A DNA stretch of 64,000 nucleotides from Cunninghamia lanceolata (taxonomy: Eukaryota; Streptophyta; Pinopsida; Cupressales; Cupressaceae). The notes under the pieces were generated by a model that saw nothing but the letters and a program-made list of their open reading frames with translations, had not been told where the DNA came from and ran no database searches. A program made the position numbers and the translations under genes. Below are positions 33,256 through 42,178 of this stretch, in pieces. How positions within the stretch are numbered: position 1 is the first letter of the stretch; every line of letters starts with the position of its first letter. The stretch spans positions 10,992,001 to 11,056,000 of the forward strand of contig BSBN01001752.1 of NCBI GenBank assembly GCA_027924645.1, read 5' to 3'.

Positions 33256-36204
33256 CTAAATTTCTGCTTTGACCAATAAGGCAACTTGTGGATGCATTTT
33301 GCGCAATTTTTGTTTGACAGGCTTTGCATCCGGAGATACTGCTAAATGATGTACCACAAGTGAAGGATCTAGACCTGGCATGTCTGCATAAGTCCATGCA
33401 AAAATTATAGCTCTTTTCAGAAAGAATGCTATGAAGTTTCTTCGTTCTTGCTCAGAGAGTGATGCTGCCAAAAAAGTAATCTTCGGATTCTGTTCTGTTC
33501 CCAAGTTCATGTCTTGTGATTTTTTGACTAGCATAGTTGATTTCTCATGGTAACCAGTGGCAACAGGAAGATCAAATCCCTCATCCTCAGGTGCCTCAGA
33601 GAGGTTTTCACCTTCGGATACGTCCTTTATTTTTACTTTTTCATGGTCAAGAGGCGCCTTTCGGTTTTCACCTAGTGACCTATTTTGTTGAATTTTGTTT
33701 ATTTCACTTTTGCGACTGAAGGACTTGATACTTCCACCAAAATATGCTAGTTTAGGTAAATCCATCATGAAACCTGCTTTATGATCACCCAATGGAATAC
33801 CTTGTCTCAAACCCATGAATTCTGCAATGGCTTCGTCATTTTCAAATGTATCCAATATCGGTGCCCCCTGTTGGTCCCAATCGATGAGGTCAGGATATAT
33901 GAGTGAAAGGTTAATGGAGGAATCATGATGGCTAGAAGAGGTTGCAGAAAACATGAAGATGGAATGTTCCTGAAAAAGGTCGGTGATATGAAGGGAGGAG
34001 TCATCGATAATATCCGAGTTAGAAGTCTCTCCTACCAAGGAAGGTCCAACGTCAATATCGGAAATACACTTAATGTCTTTGGGTCGCGGTACCTCCGGTT
34101 GGTAACCAAGGCCTTGCTTATTAAACTTCTTAGACACAATGATAGGCTCAATAGGTCCTTGTTCCTGTAATCCCAAGCCGCCATGTCCTTTGTAGCCCAT
34201 GTTCTTTATGATACGAAAACCATTGTTGTATCGCTCTACTCCAAGTTGGACCTGGTCATTGTCATCAAAGAATATCCAAGAGTTGATGTCCTCAATGTCT
34301 TCATCATCCAAGAAACCACCCTTAATGAATACTGTAGGGGGAGCTTTGATAACAGCGGAGGATGAAGTTGGCTTAGATGTAGAGGGCTTACCGTGGGATT
34401 TAGGAGATAATGGAAGAGTACCCACGCAATAAGACTCGTGTAGTTTGTATTCACCAGGGCCATGTTCGGTATATTTGATATGGAGGTTGGAAGCGGCTTT
34501 GCTAGATGAGGGCTTGAGAAGATCGGTTGGGTTGATATAGGATGAAGACGGATATGCCTCGGTGTTGATAGGGATGCGATTCGGATTCTGATATTTAGCC
34601 TGAAAGGCACGGCAGAACTCAAATGGATTAGGATCAGCTTGAATGGTAACCTCAACACCCTTATGTGGAAATTTAAGGCATTGGTGGTATGTAGAGGGAA
34701 CTGCTTTAAGGGTATGGATCCAAGGGCATCCAAGGATGATGTTATAAGGAAGATCAATATCAAGGACTTGACAGCGAGTTTCGGTAATAACCGGCCCAAC
34801 TTGAATAGGCAATAAGATGATCCCTTCGGTATCTCTTTCAGCGTCATCGTATGCTCTGATGGTAATAACCTTGGAGATGTCAACATCTTTCTCAGAATAT
34901 CCCAATTGCTTGATAAGTTTCAAAGAACATATATTAAGACCAGCTCCCCCATCTATCAAGACTCGTTTGATACGGCGTTGTTTAACAAATACTTCAATAT
35001 GGAGGGCTTCGTTGTGTGACGGATGAATGGAGGGCTGAAGATCTTTGTCAGAAAAGGTCAAATGACAAGGGGTGGCAATGCTAGCGACCATAGATCGAAA
35101 TTGTGTGATATTAATATTATTAGGCACCGAAGACTCTTGTAAGGCTTTATCAAGGATAGCTTTATGTGCGGGAGATATGCGGAGCAGCTCAAGAATAGAT
35201 ATGTGTGCGGGTGTTTTACCAAGGTGATCCAAGAGGTTATAGTCAGAGAGAGATCGAGAAGAGTGAGGAGGAGCTCCTTGAATAGTAACTTGACCTCTTC
35301 GCGTGGTTACAGCACAATCAGGTGCTCTCCCTTGGACAGTAATGGTAGAAATGCGAGCATGGTCGATGCGGCCGATGGTAGATGATGCATAGTTATATGG
35401 AATAGCATTTCCAGCCTGAAGGTTATTTGTCTGATCATGAGATGGAAGTGGATTCTTGAAAGTCTCTAGATCATAATTTAATGTTGATTGTTGAGCAGGT
35501 TGAGCTGTTGAAGGTGTGACGTTGATTAAACCTTGATCGATGCAGTCTTGGATAACATGTTTTAAGCGCATACAACCATTTGTTTTTTGCCCTTTAACCT
35601 GATGGTAATCACAATACTCATTTTCTTTGTACCAAGGAGCTCGAAAGAGGGGTTCGCCATTTGGTGGTGCATCGGGTAGAATAATGTCTCCTGCTTGAAG
35701 TAGCTTTTGAAGAACAACTTCCATGGGTTCCACTAATGGTGTAAATTGTCGGCGTGGATTGGAAGTTTGGCGTTGGTTTCTTCGTTGTGGAAAAGGCTGT
35801 CTTGGTGTAGAGGCTGCTTGAATGTTGATGGGAGCTCTCATAGTTTGAATATTCTTTGCATCTACAATACCGTCATTGACGACATTCTTGTTCTTATTCC
35901 AAAAATGAGACTTATCATTGGAATTTTGAGGAGAATCTTTATTGTCGCGAAAGATCTTGATAGTGCCCTTGGTAATTAAGGCTCGTTCAATAATAACTCC
36001 TTTGGAAACTAGTTCGTCAAAGGTGCTAGCGTTTTGCAATTGTAGTTGGAATGACAGCTCAGGATGAAGATTTTGAACAAAGATGTCAAGCTGTTGTTTC
36101 TCAGGTATTTCCCATGATAATTTGCTAGCCATGTTATGCCATCGTTGGGTAAAAGCAGAGAAGGGTTCGCCGTTGCGCTGTTTAGTATTGACAAGGTCAT
36201 TCAT
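33256..36204 (-). CDS. Tat gag C-terminus, protease and G-patch region
   Basis: 982 codons open. The start continues Gag (FSAFTQRWHNMASKLSW). At residues about 190-225 there is a zinc-binding-like CDYHQVKGQKTNGC, where a His is usual for Gln. The aspartic protease motif LIDGGAGLNICSLKLI is near residue 420 with its Asp intact. Near residues 670-695 NMGYKGHGGLGLQEQGPIEP matches a G-patch, a glycine-rich RNA-binding motif also attached to proteases of some retroviruses. The C-terminal HPQVALLVKAEI leads into RT. One TGA at about 36238-36240 separates it from the gag start. The protease would mature the particle. Confidence 0.85.
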   Translation of the reverse strand: MNDLVNTKQRNGEPFSAFTQRWHNMASKLSWEIPEKQQLDIFVQNLHPELSFQLQLQNASTFDELVSKGVIIERALITKGTIKIFRDNKDSPQNSNDKSHFWNKNKNVVNDGIVDAKNIQTMRAPINIQAASTPRQPFPQRRNQRQTSNPRRQFTPLVEPMEVVLQKLLQAGDIILPDAPPNGEPLFRAPWYKENEYCDYHQVKGQKTNGCMRLKHVIQDCIDQGLINVTPSTAQPAQQSTLNYDLETFKNPLPSHDQTNNLQAGNAIPYNYASSTIGRIDHARISTITVQGRAPDCAVTTRRGQVTIQGAPPHSSRSLSDYNLLDHLGKTPAHISILELLRISPAHKAILDKALQESSVPNNINITQFRSMVASIATPCHLTFSDKDLQPSIHPSHNEALHIEVFVKQRRIKRVLIDGGAGLNICSLKLIKQLGYSEKDVDISKVITIRAYDDAERDTEGIILLPIQVGPVITETRCQVLDIDLPYNIILGCPWIHTLKAVPSTYHQCLKFPHKGVEVTIQADPNPFEFCRAFQAKYQNPNRIPINTEAYPSSSYINPTDLLKPSSSKAASNLHIKYTEHGPGEYKLHESYCVGTLPLSPKSHGKPSTSKPTSSSAVIKAPPTVFIKGGFLDDEDIEDINSWIFFDDNDQVQLGVERYNNGFRIIKNMGYKGHGGLGLQEQGPIEPIIVSKKFNKQGLGYQPEVPRPKDIKCISDIDVGPSLVGETSNSDIIDDSSLHITDLFQEHSIFMFSATSSSHHDSSINLSLIYPDLIDWDQQGAPILDTFENDEAIAEFMGLRQGIPLGDHKAGFMMDLPKLAYFGGSIKSFSRKSEINKIQQNRSLGENRKAPLDHEKVKIKDVSEGENLSEAPEDEGFDLPVATGYHEKSTMLVKKSQDMNLGTEQNPKITFLAASLSEQERRNFIAFFLKRAIIFAWTYADMPGLDPSLVVHHLAVSPDAKPVKQKLRKMHPQVALLVKAEI

Positions 36205-36240
36205 GTTTACTTCGTGTTCAATGTTGAAGGCAAAATGAGA

Positions 36241-37905
36241 TCAAAATTTGTTTGCTAATTCCGCAAAAGATTTGATGCCCGAGGGTAGATGAGAAAACCA
36301 TTCAAGAGCTTGTCCTGCTAAGCTTCGAGGAAATAGTCTCAAAAGATATGTATCGTCATAAGAAACATCAAGACATGCGACAAAAAAGGCTCGAAGATGG
36401 TCTTCCGGATTCCCTTTCCCTTTGTATTTCTCAAATTGTGGGATTTCAAAATGTGGCGGAAAAGGTATCATATTAAGAGACTTGTCAAATTGACAGGCGC
36501 ATATGTTTTCAAGAGAAAAAGGTTTCTTGCCTTGTCCTACCCTTTCATCGATCATCTGTCGAACATCAGCTGAAGATAATTGCTGTTGTTGCGAAGGAGG
36601 TGGAACATGATAGGAGATATGTTGTGGTTGTGGTTGTAGGATATATGGAGTTGTGACTGTTTGTTGCGGTTGTGTGCCCACAATATATGTCGAAGGATTG
36701 GTATGTGATACGTATGTATTGGAGGATTGCTGTCCTTGAGACACAAGCGGCAATTGGGTGTGCATCACATGGGAAGTGGATAGTGGATTGATAGTAGTGA
36801 ATGGTTGGGAAATTGGGATTTGATTCGTGACATGGTAAGTGATGGAGGGATTTGTAGATACAACAGAAACATTTGGATTTGTATTCTGGATGATATGAGG
36901 ATTGGTATGTGTCATAGGTTGGGTGACAATAGGAACTCTTTGGGTAGCATAGGATGGATTGATGGTACGTGAAGGATTGGAAGAATATGATGACATGGAT
37001 GTAAGTTGATCAACATAAGCAATCTTATTGTTCGGATTGGCTTGAGAAACGGGGGGATCACTCATGTCAATGAGACTAACGTTGGGATTATATGATAACG
37101 TAGAAGGATTAGCAGTTGGTAAATGGGATATGGCATTCGTATGAGAGGTAGTGGATTGTAATGGGTGTGAAGTATGGACAACATGTGTTGTTGGCATAGT
37201 TTGGGAGGTTTGTACACTATAAGACATGGGAATAGCTTGTGATGCTCGAAGTGTTTGCGCTTGTGTTACATGGACAGCTTGTGTTACTTGAGGCATGGAA
37301 ACAGTCATGGTAGAAGGAGAGATATGTTGAGGGACATGAAAAGGTGGAATGTTGAGATTTTGTGACATGAGAGGGAGCACATTGGTGGGCACTATCAATG
37401 GTTCTAAAGTATGCTCTGATCGTGGTAACTCAAATGAAGCAACAATAGGCAATGAGGATGATGTTTGTGATGTAATAGGAGATGATGTGACTATAGTAGA
37501 TGGTCTATTCGCAACAACAGCAGTAGTGTTGGGATCTTGCTCTCTAATAGCAGATATGTCAAAATCCTTAGGTAGTTTAGCACCCATGCGAGCAAGTTGG
37601 AGAAAACAACGATCAGGCTCAGACATCATGAGTTTCTCAACTTGGTCTTGGAATTCTGATGAGTCGTCTTGAGATTGTTCTTTGAAAGTTTCCAAGGATG
37701 GTGGAGGTTGCATTTGTTGTGAAGATGACTCGCCCATAGTGTATCCTTGTGGTATAAACATATGAGAAGGCATACCAGTTGTGAATTAGGTTGTGTCCTT
37801 AAGAGGTGTTGTGAATTGTGTCATCTCAGCTTGCAATTTGGCTTCCATTTCAGCTTTCAATCTGGCTTCTATTTCAGCTCGATATTGACTCCTAGTTTGA
37901 GGCAT
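36241..37905 (-). pseudogene. Tat gag N-terminal part
   Basis: The best start is ATG at 37903-37905 (MPQTRSQYRAEIEARLKAEM), a short coiled-coil segment cut by a TAA shortly before the ATG at 37771-37773. The middle is low-complexity, rich in Ser, Thr, Pro and Gln (about residues 150-420). The conserved retrotransposon gag domain follows (FEIPQFEKYKGKGNPEDHLR, DTYLLRLFPRSLAGQALEWF, SHLPSGIKSFAELANKF), then a TGA. The next frame at 36204 carries on the same domain. Gag forms the particle and packages RNA. The leader upstream is the phased motif array. Confidence 0.88.
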
Positions 37906-38380
37906 GATGTTGATGATGAAGTTGAGCTTGTCAAAGTTTTGAGACCCAAAAGATGATAGTTGGCTGGTTGATTGATTGGTTGTTGTTTCAGTTTGCTGGT
38001 TTGGCTAAGTTGCTTGGTTGATTTGTTTTGGCTGAGTTGTTGGTTGTCCCTAGAGGTAGCTTAATCACTCAAGGGAAAGATTGTTTGCTGTTGATGTTTG
38101 TTGGAGCTAAAGCTAAAAGAGATTGTTTGCTGAAGCTAAAGCTGAAGGATGTTTGTTGGTTGAGATGATTGGGTTTGATGTCTGATTTGATGGTTGGAGT
38201 CTCAAAAAGATGGAAAGCTCATGAGTTGTGATTGATGGATAAGCTCAAAAACAAGAGACAAAGGCCAGGTATTTGCTGTTGATCAAAGAGAAGTCTGAAA
38301 GCTGATGTTTGAGACTCAAGCAAGCTGGACCTGAGGCTAATTTAGCTGATGGATTAAGGTTTGCAGGTATTTTAGCTACA

Positions 38381-38865
38381 GGCGACTGATGATAGCTCAA
38401 ATGTGACTCAAAGGATGCTAAAGGCGATCAATGATAGCTCAAATGCGATCTCATTTAGGCTCGACAGAGAATGACAGTATTAACCAGAAGCGAATGCTAT
38501 GCCAGAGGCGACGACTGTTGGTTCAAAGGCAATTTTCTGTTGATCAGAGGCGACTCAGATAACCCTAGAGGCGACAGTATGTTGTTCAGAGGCAATTTCG
38601 TTCAGTCCTAAGGCGACTAACTGTGGCTTAAAGGCGATCTGGCTTAGACAATATGCGATTGGTTATGATTCAAATGCGACTTGGTTCAGTAAAATAGGCG
38701 ATCAGTTGTGTTTTAAAAGCGATTCTGTTCAGGCAATATGCGGGTAGTTGTTGTTTAAAAGCGACGCAGTTCAGGCAAAAAGTGAATCACTACAGTTCAG
38801 AAGCGATGTCTGTGGTCTGTGCGAGCAGTTTAGGTTCAAAAGCGACTGTGTTTGTGTAACAGTTG
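38381..38865 (-). repeat. 21-bp phased GCGA motif array, gag-proximal block
   Basis: Read on the plus strand, the core (A/G/T)GCGA(C/T) recurs at 38381, 38423, 38444, 38489, 38507, 38528, 38549, 38570, 38591, 38612, 38633, 38654, 38675, 38697, 38718, 38739, 38760, 38781, 38802, 38820 and 38841. From 38507 to 38802, 13 of 14 steps are exactly 21 bp and one is 22 bp. In the sense of gag transcription the core reads TCGC(T/C)TTT. Letters between cores vary strongly (weak AGTT/TTCA preference), so the spacing is better kept than the sequence. Confidence 0.88.
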
Positions 38866-38946
38866 TTTGATTTTGCAGTTTTTCAGCAAGAAAATAGTGA
38901 TAACAGTCACTCACACTCACAACAAGTACAAACTGATACAACCTAG

Positions 38947-39803
38947 GCTAGGATAGGACAGTATCTGTTGAATCCCCTAGCTGCACTTATTCAAAGCAGG
39001 TAGCTCCAGGATCTTGGTAGCACCGGCTCCTCCTTACATTTGCACACACTTCTCACGCATACCAAGATCTGGGTTTCTTATAAGGCTTGACCCTCTCCAA
39101 ACCTTTAGATTGTCCCTACTACCTCGGCTAAGAACCGCATGAATTGGGGCCGCTTCAAGGGTTTTGCCCTCTGCGTCAACAGATAGAAGGTTTTTGGCTA
39201 CTACACAAAGTTGCTAATAAGGGCATCCATTCGGGTGGCTATACGTGCGGCAGCGCTACTCTCCATTATGGAGTCTCCCAGCCTCCAAGGGTTGCGCCTT
39301 AGAGGGTTTTGGGGGAGGTTGGCTGTCGGTATAACACAACTGCACCCGTTGTTTGTGGCTTTCAACACAAACACTTTTCTTATATAGCGGTTCGGAAGGA
39401 CTTGGCTTTAGCCCATTACCACTTGGGTCGTATCCCTTCTCACACCGGGAAGGCAGGCCCTCTAAAGATAATGACAAGTTCTCATACACCCAAGATCCAT
39501 TTGATAGGCAAGGGGAGAGGATACTTTTGCCATTAAATTTGGGTTACAATCAGGCGCATGCAAGCAATCAAAAAGATAAATCAAGCACGGAGCAAACAAT
39601 GATTCATTTTAAGCACCAAGCCCAAATATGCCTAATTTAGTGAAAAAAAACACAAATCTTGGACCGATCGAACCTGCAACAGATATGTCAGTAGTTTGAT
39701 AACCTCCTTTCTTGGACAAATCGATAAGATGCTGCACAAATACCCAATTAATAGCCAAAAATCCAACTAGAACTGAAACAGGTTTGAAAACAACAGAACT
39801 TAC
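38947..39803 (-). other. Candidate leader intron separating the two array blocks
   Basis: The motif array stops at about 38865 and resumes at 39808. On the minus strand a strong donor CTG|GTAAGT lies at 39803, and a pyrimidine-rich acceptor ending CCTAG lies near 38947. The segment is of ordinary composition and has no array motif, no recognised protein and no target duplication. It may be a 5'-leader intron, or simply unrelated leader sequence. Confidence 0.35.
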
Positions 39804-39805
39804 CA

Positions 39806-40503
39806 GATGCGGTTCACTGTTGATCAAAAGCGATCTCCATTATACCAGAGGCGAAAGACTGCGGATCGGATGCGACGCGGAAAACACAGGATGAGGCACC
39901 TGTCAGCTCATAAGCGACGCATATTTGCCAGGAGCGATCAATTGAGGGACAAACGCGAACAGTATCTGCAAAACACAGTCCACACACAAAAACCCTAGTC
40001 TAACAGGTGACCACTGTAAATTTAAAAGCGACACCAACTAATCAAAAGTGGCCTCTGTGGACTCAGAGGCGATCTAGTTTCCCCCAAAAGCGACCGACTG
40101 CGAAACAAAGGCGACCTATATCTGCAAAAAAAGACTAAACCCTAACCTGCACAGGCAATTGTTATCAGTTCATAAGCGATACGGATCAGTGTAAAGGCGA
40201 GTACTGTTAGGTCAAAAGCGATGCAAACATTTCCAAAGGCGTCCACTGTTAAGTCAAAAGCGATGCGAATATGTGCGAAAGCGGCAGCTGTTAGGTCTAA
40301 AGCGGTAAACACAGTTCAGAGCAACCGCAAAAATCAAAGGCGAGTATTGTAAAAACAAAAGCGATACATTTTACCTTAAGCGACGACTGTTCGTTTAAAG
40401 GCGATCCAGAGAGCTAAATGCAGCCTGTTCCAGCTTGAAAGCGGCGCAGAGATTCGGAAGCGGCAGATGTTTGTTCAGAAGCGACTGGAATTTACTGCGA
40501 GCA
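39806..40503 (-). repeat. 21-bp phased GCGA motif array, LTR-proximal block
   Basis: About 29 cores, many 19-21 bp apart: 39808, 39829, 39850, 39871, then 39913, 39933, 39954, a gap, 40027, 40047, 40068, 40089, 40110, 40154, 40175, 40195, 40217, 40238, 40259, 40280, 40301 and onward to 40497. Units such as TTCATAAGCGA read TCGCTTATGAA on the gag-sense strand, close to the TCGCTTATGG units of the PMD leader. The block begins about 60 bp inside the 5' LTR. Confidence 0.85.
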
Positions 40504-40564
40504 CCTGCACAATCTGATCTTCAAAGAAAACAACTCTAAAAAAATGAAGTCAATCAAGGACGTG

Positions 40565-40583
40565 AGTCCCACCGGGCGTGCCA
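40565..40583 (-). other. Candidate primer-binding site of Tat
   Basis: Minus strand TGGCACGCCCGGTGGGACT starts three bases inside the 5' LTR and begins with the TGG expected opposite a tRNA CCA end. I cannot assign the tRNA. Confidence 0.55.
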
Positions 40584-40586
40584 AAA

Positions 40587-41353
40587 TGTGATAGGTGAAA
40601 GTCAGGTGTAGCAGATCAGACATAGTCATGAAACCCTAACCCTACCATCATCAAGGAATCTAATCTAAATGAAATCAAAGAACAATGCAATTCAAGCATA
40701 ACATCACCTAGACCGTGCGATTCCTTGTTTGAGGGATGTGGACTGCTTCTTCAACAATGAACAATTGCAAAGCTGAAAGCTGCCATGATTGATGATAAAA
40801 GCTCAAGTGAATGCTCAAATGCTCAAGATGATAATGTAGGTGCTATATGATTGCTGTATATGATTACTGGATTGCTGGATTGCTGGATGTCTCATATGGA
40901 GTGAGAGGGTGCTTATATAGGACTTAGCCAAGATCAATCAACGGTGGAGATTCATAGGTTATGTGAATGGCTAGGATTGAAAGTTACTAAATTTAGATTC
41001 CATTAATTGTGCATGTGAAGGCTTGTAAATAAAAGTTGTTTTACAACACATGATTGACTGGACAAGTGTTGGAATGTGATAAACGATAAGGGCTTAATTC
41101 ATTTTGAATTAGTTGGGATATGAGTTGGAAATTAATTAAATAAATAAAATTTATTCAATTAATAGGATAAATGAATAAAATGGGATAAGACATGATGTGG
41201 AATTAATTAAATAAATACAATTTATTTAATTAATTGGCTAAGTGAATGAAAATGGGATTTTAATTAAATAAATAAAATTTATTTAATTAATTGGCTAATG
41301 GATTAGTGGTTTAACAAGGTGTTGCTAGACATGGACAAATTTGAGTGTCTACA
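40587..41353 (-). repeat. 5' LTR of the Tat element
   Basis: 767 bp, equal in length to the 3' LTR with four substitutions (A/G in GTGCRATTCC, T/C in GCTYAAG, two in GAGATTYAKAGG). The same three AT-rich foldbacks lie at about 41129-41304. Confidence 0.95.
40911..40920 (-). promoter_or_regulatory. TATA box of the Tat 5' LTR
   Basis: Minus strand CTATATAAGC, about 325 bp before the LTR end in the transcription direction. It would drive gag-pol transcription leftwards. Confidence 0.6.
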
Positions 41354-41914
41354 GTATATATATCCACACAAAGGATTTCATCCTCTTTCTAGTCGGCATC
41401 CGAAATAGTCAATATTTTCCCAAACTCTAGTCTGTTAGCTGAATCCTTGTTTACCAATTGATGCAAATCAAGGAGATACTTATAGAAGTCTTCTAACATG
41501 TTGGCCAATTATGAATGATACCTTAAGAACCTTGATCACCATCAATATCTCATCCAGAATAATTTTGATGCTCTGTCGGTCAGTTCTTCCTCTCTCTACT
41601 CTGCCAACCGGACCCCAATACTTAGATGCTCATATCTCTTTACTCTTTCATCACCGGAGGCTCAATCCTTGGAATCTATTAGTCAAGGTATTCCTCTTGA
41701 CTTCCCCAAGTCCGTACTTTACAAAGATACTACTTATAAGAGATCCAGACCTGACTGTCGGACCTTGCTGCATGCTCTGTTCTTGCTTACCAAACCAAAG
41801 TATTCTTCAATCTGACTTCCGGTAAAGATACACCATGTCCTACAAATGTGTGGAGTGGTCTTTGTTGCCATCAATGATAACACCAATGAAGCCACACAAT
41901 GTCTCTTGCCAACA
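41354..41914 (-). repeat. 3' LTR of element C, right half
   Basis: Resumes with the duplicated GTATA and ends CTTGCCAACA. With the left half it makes a 1087-bp LTR equal to the 47248-48334 copy. Confidence 0.93.
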
Positions 41915-42075
41915 ATCTCCCTCTTTGGCATTGATGGCAACACTTAGTGAAAAATGACTAAGTGTCACACTATACTCCCCCTTGGCTAATGCTCTGTTCT
42001 TATGAACATTTTCTAGAGCTCCCCCTTAGCTAGATTCCTCATTTTTCATTATTCCTCACTCCCCCTTTGACATCA
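41915..42075 (-). other. Polypurine-tract cluster of element C
   Basis: The LTR-adjacent minus-strand CCAAAGAGGGAGAT is followed by plus-strand CTCCCCCT-type copies near 41976, 42020 and 42060, as in elements A and B. A further tract lies apart at 45985-45993, between gag and the long ORF. Confidence 0.6.
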
Positions 42076-42178
42076 ATGGCAAAGGGTGGGGTCCGTACAC
42101 CAAAATTTGCAAAACTCAATCTATACTTAATCGCACAAGTATATTATCTGGTTATACTTTACATATACTTTAAGATAT

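Larger units (their letters stand above)
23033..41353 (-). mobile_element. Tat-lineage Ty3/gypsy element (18.3 kb) with antisense PMD gene
   Basis: Two 767-bp LTRs (23033-23799 and 40587-41353) differ at only four positions that I can find. They are flanked by the 5-bp duplication GTATA (23028-23032, 41354-41358). The minus strand encodes gag, protease, G-patch, RT, RNase H, a second RNase H and integrase. The double RNase H and HLKKFYP-type C-terminus place it in the Tat (Ogre/Retand-like) lineage. The plus strand carries a PMD-type ORF near the 3' LTR. Leaders of both transcription units hold 20-21-bp motif arrays. A solo LTR interrupts pol. It is recently inserted but already carries several stops. 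Confidence 0.93.

Noticed and set aside
34236..34886. 216-codon minus-strand frame overlapping the Tat polyprotein
   Set aside because: It is a shadow frame of the protease and G-patch region, which carries the recognised motifs in another frame.
38866..39807. Insertion of a separate mobile element in the gag leader
   Set aside because: No terminal repeats or target duplication at the edges; a leader intron or native leader sequence fits better.
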